DNA from: Pleomorphomonas sp. JP5
GTDB taxonomy: Bacteria; Pseudomonadota; Alphaproteobacteria; Rhizobiales; Pleomorphomonadaceae
Assembly: GCF_023721815.1 (NCBI RefSeq)
Contig: NZ_JAMDLI010000022.1
Location: 62,001-126,000, forward strand
Reading direction: 5' to 3'
DNA length: 64,000 bases
Position numbers and translations under genes: made by a program. Positions 36,849-46,863 of the stretch are shown piece by piece. Below the pieces are notes generated by a model, which did no database searches, had not been told where the DNA came from, and saw only the letters and a list, made by a program, of their open reading frames with translations. Within the stretch, counting starts at the first letter, position 1; every line of letters starts with the position of its first letter.

Positions 36849-37430
36849 ATGTTCCGCAAGCTCTACGATTGGACCATGTCGCTGGCTGGCAGTCGCAAGG
36901 CCGGCACATGGCTCGCCGCCGTTTCCTTCGCGGAAAGCTCGTTCTTCCCCATTCCACCCGACGTTATGCTGGTGCCTATGGTGCTGGCTCGCCGAGACAA
37001 GGCTTTCACCTACGCGCTGATCTGCACCGTTGCCTCCGTGCTCGGCGGCATCCTCGGCTATTCGATCGGCCTTTTCCTGTTCGACAGCCTCGGAGCTTGG
37101 TTGATCCGGGTCTACGGATACGGCCAGAGCTTCGACGAGTTCCGGGCTGCCTATGCCCACTACGGCGCCTGGATCATCCTGATCAAGGGAATGACCCCCA
37201 TTCCGTTCAAGCTGGTGACCATCGCCTCGGGGTTTGCCGCCTATAACTTCCCGCTTTTCGTGCTGCTCTGCGCGATCACGCGCGGCGCCCGCTTCTTTCT
37301 GGTCGCCTTCCTGCTGCGCCTTTATGGCGAACCGGTGCGCGATTTCATCGAGCGTCGGCTCGACGCGGTGATGTGGGGGCTGCTGATCATCATCGTCGGC
37401 GGATTCGTCGCGGCGCGCTACGTGGTCTGA
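36849..37430 (+). CDS. DedA/YqaA-type (SNARE-associated, VTT domain) membrane protein
   Basis: The 193-residue protein has about five hydrophobic stretches and VTT-domain patterns: SFAESSFFPIPPDVMLVPM near the N-terminus and IKGMTPIPFKLVTIASGFAAY in the middle. DedA-superfamily members act in lipid flipping, membrane integrity and resistance. I prefer the YqaA branch over classical DedA because of its length and the ESSFFPIPPD motif. The start at ATG 36849 has GGAGGGG just upstream; the longer frame from 36771 is unlikely. Confidence 0.85.
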   Translation: MFRKLYDWTMSLAGSRKAGTWLAAVSFAESSFFPIPPDVMLVPMVLARRDKAFTYALICTVASVLGGILGYSIGLFLFDSLGAWLIRVYGYGQSFDEFRAAYAHYGAWIILIKGMTPIPFKLVTIASGFAAYNFPLFVLLCAITRGARFFLVAFLLRLYGEPVRDFIERRLDAVMWGLLIIIVGGFVAARYVV

Positions 37431-37754
37431 CGACGCCCCGATATCCGTTTTCGGCGGCGGACCGGGCGGAAAGGCCACGGTTTCGTCCCGAATGGGGACA
37501 AATCCATAAAATCGTAGGCTTCGGGCTTTCCCGCCCTTGACGCCACCAAACGAGGCTATATCGGTAATCCCGCCCTCGTATCCGGCCGCGGAACGGGATC
37601 GACGTCGCGTGTCGACGCGTTCAGCAAGGCGGTGGAAAAGAGGGTCGCTCCCAAGGCGAACGGGCAAGGGAACCGTCAGGCTCCCAAGGGGCGTTCGCCT
37701 TCGGTTCGTGGCGCCAAGGCCGGACCCTTAAGTGTCCGGCACTGCGGAGGGATC
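37431..37754 (+). other. Structured leader region of hppA
   Basis: The 324 bases hold two clear stem-loops near hppA. The first is GGCGAACG (37655-37662) pairing with CGTTCGCC (37692-37699), with GGGA/TCCC inside. The second is GCCGGAC-CCTTAAGT-GTCCGGC (37719-37740), seven bases before the ribosome site GGAGGG. CTCCCAAGG is repeated at 37649-37657 and 37681-37689. This could be a structured mRNA leader, but no known riboswitch consensus fits. Confidence 0.5.
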
Positions 37755-39893
37755 ATGTACGTTCTTTACATCGCGATCATCTGCGGACTGTTGTCCATCG
37801 CCTATGGCGTATGGGCGATCAAGTCCGTGATGGCATCGGACGCGGGCAGCGCCCGCATGCAGGAAATTTCTGGGGCTGTCGCTGAGGGTGCTCAGGCCTA
37901 TCTCAAGCGTCAGTACACCACGATCGGTATCGTCGGCGTGGTGATCCTGGTTGTGATCGCGTGGCTGCTCGGTTTGCCGGTCGCGATTGGCTTCGTCGTC
38001 GGCGCCGTCCTGTCGGGCCTCGCCGGCTTCATCGGCATGAACGTTTCGGTTCGCGCCAACGTCCGCACCGCCGCCGCTGCCATGCAGTCGCTGGCCGGTG
38101 GCCTCAACATCGCCTTCAAGGCGGGCGCCGTTACCGGCCTGCTGGTGGCCGGCCTCGCGCTTCTTGGCGTCGCGGTCTACTTCTGGGTGCTGACCGGCCC
38201 GATGGGCTATGCCGCCAATGACCGTACGGTCATCGACGCCCTCGTCGCCCTCGGCTTCGGCGCTTCGCTGATCTCGATCTTCGCTCGCCTCGGCGGCGGT
38301 ATCTTCACCAAGGGTGCCGACGTCGGCGCCGACCTCGTCGGCAAGGTCGAGGCCGGTATTCCCGAGGATGATCCGCGCAACCCCGCCACGATCGCCGACA
38401 ACGTCGGTGACAACGTCGGCGACTGCGCCGGCATGGCGGCCGACCTGTTCGAGACCTATGCGGTGACCGTGGTCGCCACCATGGTGCTCGCCTCGATCTT
38501 CTTCGCCACCAATGGCGAGCTGCTGCTCAATGCGATGCTGTATCCGCTGCTGATCTGCGGCGCCTGCATCATCACGTCGATCATTGGCACCTTCTTCGTG
38601 AAGCTCGGCGCCAACAACTCGATCATGGGCGCCCTTTACAAGGGGCTCTGGGCTTCGTCGCTGTTGTCGATCGTCGGTCTTGGTGGCGCCACCTCGCTGA
38701 CCATCGGCTGGGGCGAAATCGCCGTGGTCGACGGTATCGCGCTGACTGGCACCAAGCTGTTCATCTGCGGTATCCTCGGTCTGGTCGTCACCGGCCTGAT
38801 CGTTTGGATCACCGAGTACTACACCGGTACGGGCAAGCGCCCGGTGGTGTCGATCGCCCAGTCGTCGGTCACCGGCCACGGTACCAACGTCATCCAGGGC
38901 CTCGCCGTGTCGCTCGAGTCGACTGCCCTTCCGGCGCTGGTCATCGTTGCCGGCATCATTGCCACCTACCAGCTCGGCGGCCTGTTCGGCACGGCGATCG
39001 CGGTGACCACCATGCTCGGCCTTGCCGGCATGATCGTCGCCCTCGACGCCTTCGGCCCGGTCACCGACAATGCCGGTGGCATCGCCGAAATGGCCGGCTT
39101 GCCCAAGGACGTCCGCCACACCACCGACGCGCTCGACGCCGTCGGCAACACGACCAAGGCTGTCACCAAGGGCTATGCCATTGGTTCCGCCGGCCTCGGC
39201 GCGCTGGTGCTGTTCGCCGCCTACACGAACGACATCAAGCACTTCGCTGAAAGTGGCGTTCCCTACTTCCAGGGTATCGGCAACATCGACCTGTCGCTGT
39301 CCAACCCCTACGTGGTGGCCGGTCTGCTGTTCGGCGGTCTGATCCCCTACCTGTTCGGTGGCATCGCCATGACCGCCGTCGGCCGCGCTGCCGGCTCGGT
39401 CGTTGAGGAAGTGCGTCGTCAGTTCAAGGAAAAGCCGGGCATCATGGCCGGCACGGAGCGTCCGGACTACGGCCGCGCCGTCGACATGCTGACCAAGGCG
39501 GCGATCAAGGAAATGATCATCCCGTCGCTTCTGCCGGTGCTGTCGCCGCTGGTTGTCTACTTCGGCGTGCTTGCCGCCTCCGGCTCGAAGGCCAACGCCT
39601 TTGCTGCCCTCGGCGCCTCGCTGCTCGGCGTGATCGTCAACGGCCTGTTCGTCGCCATCTCGATGACCTCGGGTGGTGGCGCCTGGGACAATGCCAAGAA
39701 GAGCTTCGAGGACGGTTTCGTCGACAAGGACGGCGTCAAGCACTTCAAGGGTTCCGACGCCCACAAGGCTTCGGTGACCGGCGACACCGTCGGCGACCCT
39801 TACAAGGACACCGCCGGTCCGGCCGTCAACCCGGCCATCAAGATCACCAACATCGTGGCCTTGCTGCTGCTGGCGGTTCTTGCCCATAGCTGA
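37755..39893 (+). CDS. hppA: Proton-translocating membrane pyrophosphatase
   Basis: The 712-residue membrane enzyme hydrolyses pyrophosphate and pumps H+ across the membrane, recovering energy from biosynthesis. It has about 16 helices, the substrate-binding segments [25 protein letters not shown] and [19 protein letters not shown] (in parts) and the [10 protein letters not shown] segment. GNTTKA at about 464-469 has a lysine (K468) where the K+-dependent type has alanine, so this should be the K+-independent, H+-pumping type. ATG at 37755 has GGAGGG. A terminator follows. Confidence 0.97.
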   Translation: MYVLYIAIICGLLSIAYGVWAIKSVMASDAGSARMQEISGAVAEGAQAYLKRQYTTIGIVGVVILVVIAWLLGLPVAIGFVVGAVLSGLAGFIGMNVSVRANVRTAAAAMQSLAGGLNIAFKAGAVTGLLVAGLALLGVAVYFWVLTGPMGYAANDRTVIDALVALGFGASLISIFARLGGGIFTKGADVGADLVGKVEAGIPEDDPRNPATIADNVGDNVGDCAGMAADLFETYAVTVVATMVLASIFFATNGELLLNAMLYPLLICGACIITSIIGTFFVKLGANNSIMGALYKGLWASSLLSIVGLGGATSLTIGWGEIAVVDGIALTGTKLFICGILGLVVTGLIVWITEYYTGTGKRPVVSIAQSSVTGHGTNVIQGLAVSLESTALPALVIVAGIIATYQLGGLFGTAIAVTTMLGLAGMIVALDAFGPVTDNAGGIAEMAGLPKDVRHTTDALDAVGNTTKAVTKGYAIGSAGLGALVLFAAYTNDIKHFAESGVPYFQGIGNIDLSLSNPYVVAGLLFGGLIPYLFGGIAMTAVGRAAGSVVEEVRRQFKEKPGIMAGTERPDYGRAVDMLTKAAIKEMIIPSLLPVLSPLVVYFGVLAASGSKANAFAALGASLLGVIVNGLFVAISMTSGGGAWDNAKKSFEDGFVDKDGVKHFKGSDAHKASVTGDTVGDPYKDTAGPAVNPAIKITNIVALLLLAVLAHS

Positions 39894-39920
39894 TAGATCA
39901 CATCAGTATTGCGACTGAAC

Positions 39921-39958
39921 GAAGCGGCGGTCGGGCAACCGGCCGCCGCTTCTGTTTT
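39921..39958 (+). terminator. Terminator of hppA
   Basis: A perfect 10-base-pair stem (GAAGCGGCGG / CCGCCGCTTC) with a 12-base loop is followed by TGTTTT. Confidence 0.85.
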
Positions 39959-39999
39959 CGGGTGGCGCCGTCCGGCGCTGCCGGCCATTGTCCGGAATC

Positions 40000-40923
40000 A
40001 TGACCATGACATCCGCCCAAGCCGTTGCTCCGGCTGGTCTCGGCCGCTATCGCGGTTTCGCCTTTGCCTTCTCGGCCTACCTTCTCTGGGGTTTCCTGCC
40101 CTTCTACATGAAGGCCGTGGCCCACATCTCGCCCTACGAGGTGGTGGCTCATCGCGTGCTATGGTCGGTACCGATCACGGCGGCGATCGTCTTGGTCCAG
40201 GGCGGTTTCGGCAGCTTTCTCAGGGTGTTCCGGCAACCGCGCACGCTCGCCATGGGGTTTCTCACGGCAAGCCTCATCTCGGTGAACTGGGCGATCTATG
40301 TCTGGGCGATCGGTTCGGGCAGGGCACTCGAGTCGGCGCTCGGCTACTTCATCAATCCGCTGGTCAACGTTGCCCTCGGTACGATCTTTCTCGGCGAGCG
40401 ATTGAGCCGCGCGCAGGTATTCGCCGTGGCGCTGGCGGTCTTCGGCGTCGGCCTGATGACCGTGGAGAGCGGCGGATTGCCCTGGGTGTCGCTGGCGCTG
40501 GCCCTATCGTTCGGCGTCTACGGCTATCTCAAGAAGACGCTGCCGATCGGGCCGACACATGGCTTCCTTCTGGAGGTCGTGCTGATCTCGCCGCTGGCGC
40601 TCGCCTATCTCGGTTGGCTGACGGTCGCGGGGGATGGCCACTTTTTCGGGACCGGGGCGGTGACCACTCTCTCCGACACGCTGTTGCTCGCCGTCTCGGG
40701 CCTCGTGACGGCGGTGCCGCTCATCCTGTTCGTCTACGGGGCGCGGCTCCTGCGCTACTCTACCATCGGCCTCATGCAGTATATCGCGCCTTCGATGATC
40801 TTCCTGACCGCTGTCTTCGTGTTCCACGAGCCGTTTTCGGTCGGCAAACTCATCGCCTTCATGTTCATCTGGGCGGCGCTGGTGGTCTACACGGCGACGA
40901 TATTTTCCGGTCGCAAGGCTTGA
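40000..40923 (+). CDS. rarD: RarD-type EamA/DMT transporter
   Basis: The 307-residue protein has ten predicted helices in two EamA repeats. SAYLLWGFLPFYMKAV and EVVAHRVLWSVP at the start, then NWAIYVWAIGSGRALESALGYFINPL (seen in parts) and YGARLLRYSTIGLMQYIAPS, are the RarD pattern. RarD proteins were linked to chloramphenicol resistance, but true substrates are unclear. The start could be ATG 40000 or 40006; a TTG at 39988 is less likely. Confidence 0.9.
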   Translation: MTMTSAQAVAPAGLGRYRGFAFAFSAYLLWGFLPFYMKAVAHISPYEVVAHRVLWSVPITAAIVLVQGGFGSFLRVFRQPRTLAMGFLTASLISVNWAIYVWAIGSGRALESALGYFINPLVNVALGTIFLGERLSRAQVFAVALAVFGVGLMTVESGGLPWVSLALALSFGVYGYLKKTLPIGPTHGFLLEVVLISPLALAYLGWLTVAGDGHFFGTGAVTTLSDTLLLAVSGLVTAVPLILFVYGARLLRYSTIGLMQYIAPSMIFLTAVFVFHEPFSVGKLIAFMFIWAALVVYTATIFSGRKA

Positions 40924-40928
40924 GAGAC

Positions 40929-40958
40929 AAAAAAGGGCGCAGCCGGTGCCGCGCCCTT
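40929..40958 (-). terminator. Terminator of the BamE-type gene
   Basis: The stem AAGGGCGC / GCGCCCTT with loop AGCCGGTGCC runs into TTTTTTGT on the minus strand. On the plus strand the T tail is short, so termination of rarD here may be partial. Confidence 0.85.
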
Positions 40959-40980
40959 GATCGTCGAGACTTCTATGGTC

Positions 40981-41460
40981 TCAGTTCATGTTGCCGAGCG
41001 GGTTGACGCGGCCCACGCCGTTGAAGATCTGGGCGAGGAGATTGAGGTCGGCGCCGCCGGTGCGGGTCTTGCGCTCGATGAAGTCGAACACCTTGCCGTC
41101 CTTCAGGCCGTAGTTGGCGATCTGCTTGACCAAGCCCTGTTCGTCGAAATAGATGGCAAGCACCCGCTGGTCGGTAACCGTGCGTCCCATGAGCGGGTTT
41201 TCGTCGATGGTCTGGGAAATGTAGTAGAAGGTGTCGCCGGAAAGCGTCGAGGTCGTCGACGGCGAGCCGAGCACCAGAAGCACCTGCTCGCGTGACGAGC
41301 CGACCGGCACCTGCGCCAGGGCCTCCTCGGAGAGCACGTAACCGTGCTGGATCGGCGGCGTGCCGCACGCCGACAGCGAAACGGCCGTGAGCAGGGCGAT
41401 CGCCGCACCCTTCAGACCAAACATCATGCCCGACGGGCGTTCACTCCGGCTGAACTTCAC
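40981..41460 (-). CDS. bamE: SmpA/OmlA (BamE) family outer-membrane lipoprotein
   Basis: The 159-residue protein starts with a lipoprotein signal peptide ending LTAVSLSAC (lipobox; the Cys is the first mature residue) and an SmpA/BamE domain with PVGSSREQVLLVLGSPSTT, then ISQTIDENPLMG and VLAIYFDEQGLVKQIANYG. BamE stabilises the Bam complex that inserts outer-membrane proteins. The GTG at 41460 follows GGGAGG by five bases and is preferred. The C-terminal extension (about 125-159) is longer than in E. coli BamE, which is usual in alphaproteobacteria. Confidence 0.9.
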   Translation of the reverse strand: MKFSRSERPSGMMFGLKGAAIALLTAVSLSACGTPPIQHGYVLSEEALAQVPVGSSREQVLLVLGSPSTTSTLSGDTFYYISQTIDENPLMGRTVTDQRVLAIYFDEQGLVKQIANYGLKDGKVFDFIERKTRTGGADLNLLAQIFNGVGRVNPLGNMN

Positions 41461-41751
41461 ATGAGCCTCCCGGCACTCATAACCACACCGTGGACAATCG
41501 CCCCAAAGCGATCGCCGTGCTTTCTTCCGCCTCGGGTGCCGGCGAGCCCTTGGCCCTCGGCTGTCGTTCTGTGCGACGCCATCTGGCATCGGAAGCCGCT
41601 GGCGGGGCTTCGAACATCGTCCCGACTTCCACGCTTGGCAACTTGGTTACCTTGCGCTAGGTCACGAGGCAACGTCAATTCGTGCGCCCGGCGCGGTTTC
41701 CTGTAGATCACCACGTCGGAACCGGTCTTCGGGGAAGGAAACGGCAAAACT

Positions 41752-42321
41752 ATGGTGTTCGGCCTTTTCGGGCGGAAGAGATCGTCTCGCGTCGCTTCGT
41801 TCTACGAGGCTTTGATGCGCGCTTCGCGTCAGCAGGTATTCTACGCCGAACTGGGGGTTGCCGACAGCGTCGAAGGGCGGCTGGAAATGCTGATGCTGCA
41901 TGTCGGCCTCGCCGTTCATCGCCTGTCTCGGGATGATGCCGGAAGAGAGATGGCGCGCCAGCTCAGCGAACTCTTCATCGACGACATGGAACGGTCGATG
42001 CGCGAGATCGGTTATGACGACAGCGGCCTCAAGCGCCGCCTCAAGAAGGTGGTTGGCGCTTTCTATGGCCGTGCCGAAGCGACGGCCGCGGCGCTCGCAT
42101 CCGAGCGACCGGAAGCGCTGGCCGAGGTGCTCGTGCGAAACGTCTACGGAGGCGCGACGGTCGATCCCGCGTTCGTCGCCTCTCTTGCTGCCCACGTGAG
42201 GGGCTTTGCCAAGGGGCTTGCCGACGCGTCGGTGAGCGAACTTGCGACGGGGGACTTGCCTTCCTCGGTTCCATGCCCCATTTCCGCCGACGACCCGGCC
42301 CTTTCGGATATCAAGCCATGA
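41752..42321 (+). CDS. Ubiquinol-cytochrome c chaperone (CBP3) family protein
   Basis: The 189-residue protein has the CBP3/UPF0174 pattern: SFYEALMRASRQQVFYAELGVADSVEGR near the N-terminus and LSELFIDDMERSMREIGYDD in the middle. In mitochondria CBP3 helps assemble cytochrome b; the bacterial role is inferred. In alphaproteobacteria the gene usually precedes a DUF177 protein, as here, with a four-base overlap. The start lies after GAAACGGCAAAACT, a weak ribosome site. Confidence 0.88.
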   Translation: MVFGLFGRKRSSRVASFYEALMRASRQQVFYAELGVADSVEGRLEMLMLHVGLAVHRLSRDDAGREMARQLSELFIDDMERSMREIGYDDSGLKRRLKKVVGAFYGRAEATAAALASERPEALAEVLVRNVYGGATVDPAFVASLAAHVRGFAKGLADASVSELATGDLPSSVPCPISADDPALSDIKP

Positions 42322-42863
42322 CTGCAAAAGCCGACATTCCGTTTTCTCGCGTTTTCGCATGGAGCGGCGTTCAGCCGCGCGGTACGCCTGTGGCTTTCGA
42401 GGCCAATCCGGCCGAGTGCGAGGCCATTGCCGATGCTCTGGGCATCGTCAAGGTGACCAGCGCTTCGGCAGAGTTCACCATTTCGCCGTTCCGCAAGACC
42501 GGTTTCAAGGTCGTGGGCGAGGTAAGGGCTGAGGTGGAGCAGGCCTGCGTCGTCACCCTGGAGCCGGTGCCCGAGAGCATTCGCGAGACCGTCGACCTGC
42601 GCTATCTGCCGGAGAACGAGATAGAGCCCGTCAGCGAGGAGATTGAGGTCGATATCGAGGCCGAGGATCCTCCTGAGCCGATTCTAGGCTCGACGGTCGA
42701 TCTCGGGGTGCTGGCCACCGAGTTCATCGCCGTCGGTCTCGATCCCTATCCGCGCAAACCGGGCGTCGAGTTCACGCCATTCATCGAGGACGACGGCAGC
42801 GAAGACGAGGTCGAGTCGCCGTTCGCCGGTCTCGCCGCGCTGAAAGACAAGCCTTCGTCTTGA
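42318..42863 (+). CDS. yceD: DUF177 (YceD) family protein
   Basis: The 181-residue acidic protein matches DUF177/YceD: a central EVEQACVVTLEPVPESIRE, a long acidic linker (EPVSEEIEVDIEAEDPPEP), then YPRKPGVEF and SPFAGLAALK at the C-terminus. Plant and bacterial members take part in 23S rRNA or ribosome maturation, and the gene is usually next to rpmF or plsX. Here rpmF is absent between it and plsX. Start overlaps the previous stop (ATGA). Confidence 0.88.
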   Translation: MTAKADIPFSRVFAWSGVQPRGTPVAFEANPAECEAIADALGIVKVTSASAEFTISPFRKTGFKVVGEVRAEVEQACVVTLEPVPESIRETVDLRYLPENEIEPVSEEIEVDIEAEDPPEPILGSTVDLGVLATEFIAVGLDPYPRKPGVEFTPFIEDDGSEDEVESPFAGLAALKDKPSS

Positions 42864-42977
42864 TGGATGTCGCGCGGCCCGGTGGCGGACGACGCGCATT
42901 TTGATGTTGTTTCCTGGGGGGGAACGGTTATCTTCCCGCCCGATCAATTTCGGCGGTCGCCGCGTTTCCGAGGACTT

Positions 42978-44042
42978 ATGGCCGAACCCCTTATCATATC
43001 CATCGACGTCATGGGCGGCGACTTCGGGCCGTCGGTGACGCTCGCGGGCGCTGATCTCGAACTGACGCGGCGTCCGGATCTCCGTTACGAACTGTTTGGT
43101 GACGAGGCTGTCGTCCTGCCGGTTCTCGAGCAGTACCCCAGGGTCAAGGCTGTCTCCCGCTTTCACCACTGCGAAGTCACCGTGGCCATGGACGAGAAGC
43201 CGTCCAGCGCCTTGCGCCATGGCCGGTGGAAGTCGTCGATGTGGCGGGCGATCGAGGCGGTGAAGAAGGGCGAGGCGCATTTCGCCGTTTCCGCTGGCAA
43301 TACCGGCGCGCTGATGGCCATGTCGAAGTTCTGCCTCAGGACGATGGCCAACATCGAACGTCCCGCGCTCGCGGCGCTCTGGCCCAATCTGAAGTCGGAA
43401 TCGATCGTACTCGATGTCGGAGCCTCCATCGGAGCCGACGCGCAGCAGTTGATCGGCTTTGCCGTGATGGGCGCGGCCATGGCGCGCGCGTTGTTTCACA
43501 CCGATGTCGCCTCGGTGGGGCTGCTCAATGTCGGCGTCGAGGACGTCAAGGGCAATGAGGAGGTGCGGGCGGCCGGGCAGATCCTCAAAGAGACGGCTCT
43601 CTCCAATCTTCAGTACGACGGATTCGTGGAGGGGGACGACATCGGCCGTGGTCGGGTGGACGTCATCGTCACGGAAGGCTTCGCCGGCAACATCGCCCTC
43701 AAGACGGCGGAGGGCACGGCCAAGCAGCTGACGAGCTATCTCCGCACGGCGCTCGGCCGCACATGGATGACCCGAATCGGCTACCTGCTGGCACGCGGCG
43801 CGTTCCAGGGGCTCCGGGAGAAGATGGACCCGCGCAAGTACAACGGTGGCGTCTTCCTGGGGCTGAACGGCATCGTCATCAAGAGCCATGGCGGCACCGA
43901 TGCCTTTGGTTTCGCGGCCGCGCTTGACCTTGGCTACGACATGGCCCGCAACGGCCTGATGAGCAAGATCGAGACCGATCTTGCACACTATTACCGGGAG
44001 CAGGCGGCGATCAGCCTTGCCGCCAGCGAGAAAGGAAGCTGA
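42978..44042 (+). CDS. plsX: Phosphate acyltransferase PlsX
   Basis: PlsX makes acyl-phosphate from acyl-ACP, the first step of the PlsX/PlsY route to phosphatidic acid. The 354-residue peripheral membrane enzyme has [10 protein letters not shown] at its start, SAGNTGALM, and [16 protein letters not shown]. The ATG at 42978 has CGAGGACTT upstream and matches the family N-terminus; the longer frame from 42867 is not used. fabH starts three bases after its stop. Confidence 0.95.
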   Translation: MAEPLIISIDVMGGDFGPSVTLAGADLELTRRPDLRYELFGDEAVVLPVLEQYPRVKAVSRFHHCEVTVAMDEKPSSALRHGRWKSSMWRAIEAVKKGEAHFAVSAGNTGALMAMSKFCLRTMANIERPALAALWPNLKSESIVLDVGASIGADAQQLIGFAVMGAAMARALFHTDVASVGLLNVGVEDVKGNEEVRAAGQILKETALSNLQYDGFVEGDDIGRGRVDVIVTEGFAGNIALKTAEGTAKQLTSYLRTALGRTWMTRIGYLLARGAFQGLREKMDPRKYNGGVFLGLNGIVIKSHGGTDAFGFAAALDLGYDMARNGLMSKIETDLAHYYREQAAISLAASEKGS

Positions 44043-44044
44043 GC

Positions 44045-45016
44045 GTGATCCGCAGCGTCATTCTAGGCACGGGAAGCTACCTGCCCGCCAAGATTCTGAC
44101 CAACGAAGACCTCACCAAGCTTGTCGACACGACGGACGAGTGGATCGTCCAGCGCACGGGCATTCGCGAGCGCCATGTCGCCGCCGATGGGGAGTTGACG
44201 TCCGATCTGGCCGCCGCCGCTGCCAAGAATGCCCTTGCGGCAGCCGGCGTCTCCGTCGATGAGATCGACCTGGTGCTGCTTGCGACCGCAACGCCCGACC
44301 GCACCTTTCCGTCGTCGGCCGTCGAGGTTCAGCGCAAGCTGGGCGTCACCCATGGCTTCGCCTTCGATCTGCAAGCCGTGTGCTCCGGTTTCATCTATGC
44401 ACTTACCGTTGCCGACAGCCTGCTGCGCACCGGTCTTGCCCGCAAGGCGCTGGTGATCGGCGCCGATACCTTCTCGCGCATCCTCGACTGGAACGATCGC
44501 ACCACCTGCGTTCTGTTCGGCGACGGAGCCGGCGCGGTGGTGCTGGGCACCGAGGAAGGCGAGGGCACGTCGGCCGATCGCGGGCTGCTTGCCGCCAGCC
44601 TCAGGGCTGATGGCCGCCATGTCGACAAGCTTTGCACGGATGGCGGACCGTCGATGACCGGCGCTCCAGGTCATGTGCGCATGCACGGCCAGGAAGTGTT
44701 CAAATTCGCTGTCGGCGGTGTCGGGGACGTCATCAAGTCGGTGTTCGATGCAACCGGATTCGACGGCAAGAGCATCGACTGGTTCATTCCTCATCAGGCC
44801 AACCGGCGCATCATCGAAGGCTCGGCGAAGAAGCTCGGCATTCCCCTGGAAAAGACGATCGTGACGGTGGAGGGGCACGCCAACACCTCGGCGGCGACGA
44901 TTCCGCTGGCGCTCGATTTCGCGGTGCGCTCGGACAAGGTCAAGCGCGACGATGTGGTGCTGTTCGAAGCGGTCGGCGGCGGTCTTACCTGGGGAGCCGT
45001 TATCCTCCGTTGGTAG
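44045..45016 (+). CDS. fabH: 3-oxoacyl-[ACP] synthase III
   Basis: FabH starts fatty-acid synthesis by condensing acetyl-CoA with malonyl-ACP. The 323-residue enzyme has the catalytic triad C113 ([11 protein letters not shown]), H250 ([10 protein letters not shown]) and N280 (GHANTSAA). GTG start after AAGGAAGCTGAGC. It is in an operon with plsX, which links initiation of fatty-acid and phospholipid synthesis. Confidence 0.97.
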   Translation: MIRSVILGTGSYLPAKILTNEDLTKLVDTTDEWIVQRTGIRERHVAADGELTSDLAAAAAKNALAAAGVSVDEIDLVLLATATPDRTFPSSAVEVQRKLGVTHGFAFDLQAVCSGFIYALTVADSLLRTGLARKALVIGADTFSRILDWNDRTTCVLFGDGAGAVVLGTEEGEGTSADRGLLAASLRADGRHVDKLCTDGGPSMTGAPGHVRMHGQEVFKFAVGGVGDVIKSVFDATGFDGKSIDWFIPHQANRRIIEGSAKKLGIPLEKTIVTVEGHANTSAATIPLALDFAVRSDKVKRDDVVLFEAVGGGLTWGAVILRW

Positions 45017-45064
45017 CATGTTGCGGTTTTTTGTTTGTTTGGAAAGACTTGCGCGAAAAATGCA

Positions 45065-45093
45065 TTGACCGCATCCGTATCTGGCACTACGTT
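45065..45093 (+). promoter_or_regulatory. Candidate promoter of ihfA
   Basis: TTGACC (45065-45070) and TACGTT (45088-45093) are 17 bases apart, 74 bases before the ihfA start. The -10 element is only a partial match. It lies outside the fabH coding region. Confidence 0.42.
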
Positions 45094-45166
45094 CGTGCGC
45101 TGTGTCTTTGGATCTCGACCGTTGGCCAGATCCACGGTCGACTGGAACAACGGGAGCTTGCGATCC

Positions 45167-45487
45167 ATGGGGGGCAAAACTGTAACCCGCGCCGATCTTT
45201 GCGAGGCCGTGTACCAGAAGGTTGGCCTTTCGAGGAGCGAGTCGGCCGAACTCGTCGAATCGGTGCTGCGCGAGATCGCTGATTGTCTGGTGACGGGCGA
45301 GACCGTGAAGCTTTCTTCCTTCGGTACGTTTTCTGTCCGTTCAAAGACCGAACGCATCGGTCGCAACCCTAAGACGGGTGAGGAAGTTCCGATTCTTCCC
45401 CGGCGCGTGCTGGTTTTCAAGCCGAGCAACGTGCTGAAGACGGAAATCAACGGCGGCGATGCCTCGTCCGTTCAGGGCGACGATTGA
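45167..45487 (+). CDS. ihfA: Integration host factor subunit alpha
   Basis: The 106-residue protein starts [19 protein letters not shown] and contains the DNA-bending arm [17 protein letters not shown] with the intercalating proline. IHF bends DNA in transcription, replication and recombination. ATG 45167 with GGGAG about 10 bases upstream. The gene position after fabH is conserved in alphaproteobacteria. Confidence 0.95.
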   Translation: MGGKTVTRADLCEAVYQKVGLSRSESAELVESVLREIADCLVTGETVKLSSFGTFSVRSKTERIGRNPKTGEEVPILPRRVLVFKPSNVLKTEINGGDASSVQGDD

Positions 45488-45492
45488 GCGAG

Positions 45493-45511
45493 GGCCGGCA
45501 GCGAGCCGGCC
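45493..45511 (+). terminator. Stem-loop after ihfA
   Basis: GGCCGGC-AGCGA-GCCGGCC forms a perfect 7-base-pair stem eight bases after the ihfA stop. There is no T-run, so termination is uncertain. Confidence 0.42.
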
Positions 45512-45665
45512 GCTCCGAAACTTCATTGAAATACAGATAACTAGCCGACGATCTTCGTGTTGATGCGATATCGGGCTTGGCTTATTTCGCCTGTCGCTTC
45601 TATATTAGGGCGCTTTGCGAATCCGGTCTTCGAGGACCGAATACGGCATCAGGTCGAGCGGCGGC

Positions 45666-46313
45666 GTGGAAAAGGCAACTGACGCGTTCAGAACAATCAG
45701 CGAGGTTGCGGAGGAGCTCGATCTTCCGCAGCACGTTTTGCGATTCTGGGAAACCAAGTTCAGCCAGATTCGGCCGATGAAGCGAGGCGGTGGGCGTCGC
45801 TACTATCGCCCCGATGACGTCGAGCTTCTGCGCGGCATCCAGTATCTCCTCTATGGCGAAGGCTACACGATCAAGGGCGTTCAGCGCATCCTGAAGGAGC
45901 AGGGCGCCCGTTTCGTCATGGAGGTCTGGCGCCACCCTGGCGAGCCGATTCCTGCGGTCCAGAACGGCGACGGTTTGGACGAGGCTGATTCCCCGGTGGA
46001 AGAGGCAGCTTTCGAAGCTGACGAGGCCGAGCTGGAGCCGGTTGCACCGCAGCGCTCCGCCGCGCGCACAGAGGCTCGGATGGAGCCGCCGCTGGCTCGC
46101 GCACCGGAGGTGGAGGAGGAGCCGTTACCGGCCGGAATCCTGCCCGAGAGCACCAACCGGGGCGGCTTCCGTTTCATGGAGCGCTTTCGCACCGCGCCGG
46201 AACATGCGGCATCGGCCAGTTCGAGCGGCCTGTCGCGTGAGGATATTCGGCGCCTTCAGTCGACGCTGTTCGAGCTGCTGGAATGCAAGCGTCTGCTGGA
46301 TCAGACGCGTTGA
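45666..46313 (+). CDS. MerR-family transcriptional regulator
   Basis: The 215-residue protein has a MerR-type winged-helix domain (about 10-75) with [20 protein letters not shown] and [15 protein letters not shown], then an acidic, disordered linker (about 100-165) and a short helical C-terminus. It has no metal-binding cysteines and no effector domain. This regulator is conserved at this place, between ihfA and tRNA-Pro, in many Rhizobiales, but its target is unknown to me. I use GTG 45666; its ribosome site is weak, so the start is uncertain. Confidence 0.88.
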   Translation: MEKATDAFRTISEVAEELDLPQHVLRFWETKFSQIRPMKRGGGRRYYRPDDVELLRGIQYLLYGEGYTIKGVQRILKEQGARFVMEVWRHPGEPIPAVQNGDGLDEADSPVEEAAFEADEAELEPVAPQRSAARTEARMEPPLARAPEVEEEPLPAGILPESTNRGGFRFMERFRTAPEHAASASSSGLSREDIRRLQSTLFELLECKRLLDQTR

Positions 46314-46414
46314 TCTGTTGTCTCGTTGGGGTGAGGTGAAATTAGCACTTGTCCCGCCGGATCGAACCGGCTAAATCCCTCCCGTCCGGCGGATGCCGCT
46401 GGGCGATGATTGGA

Positions 46415-46492
46415 CGGGCAGTAGCGCAGCCTGGTTAGCGCACGTGTCTGGGGGACACGGGGTCGGAGGTTCAAATCCTCTCTGCCCGACCA
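46415..46492 (+). tRNA. tRNA-Pro (anticodon GGG), CCA encoded
   Basis: The acceptor arms CGGGCAG (46415-46421) and CTGCCCG (46482-46488) pair, followed by A and encoded CCA. The anticodon stem CGTGT/ACACG encloses loop CTGGGGG, so the anticodon is GGG, reading CCC and CCU. The T arm GGAGGTTCAAATCCTC is standard. A candidate promoter (TTGTCC, 17 bases, TAAATC) lies at 46349-46377. Confidence 0.96.
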
Positions 46493-46755
46493 TCCATTTC
46501 CCCCGATCGCAAGTAGCGATGGCGAGTGACGGCTGCTGAGCGCATTTGATGTGCCTGCTCTTCTCACTGGAGTCGTGCGTCGAGCCGATAGAGAGCGTCC
46601 GGCGAGCTCTGGCTTGCCTACGTGCTCCATCTCTTTGTTTTTACGCGACTCCGGGCGCAGAACCGGTTCCCACTTCCGCTGGAGTTGCTCAAGGACATGC
46701 GCAATGCCCATGACCGGGCTCGCCTGACGCGACGCTCGGGTTTGTACAGATCTTT

Positions 46756-46770
46756 CAAACCGGTTCGAAC
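46756..46770. promoter_or_regulatory. LacI-family operator, copy 1
   Basis: CAAACCGGTTCGAAC contains the central palindrome AACCGGTT, the usual type of site for LacI-family proteins. An identical 14-base core (CAAACCGGTTCGAA) recurs 108 bases downstream. Confidence 0.72.
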
Positions 46771-46863
46771 TTCTTTATTTCTCCATCCGAAATAATTTTG
46801 TCTCCAGCCGTATCTGCCGTTGTTTCGTGGGAAAAGTAGCGATATGAGCTCTGGTGTTGTCTC

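Noticed and set aside
37728-39887. Long minus-strand open frame opposite hppA
   Set aside because: Rich in His, Asp and Gly with no recognisable domain; the pyrophosphatase on the plus strand is certain.
46353-46392. Inverted repeat CCGCCGGA/TCCGGCGG before tRNA-Pro as a terminator of the MerR gene
   Set aside because: The 23-base loop and lack of a T-run make it a poor terminator; kept only as a possible structure.
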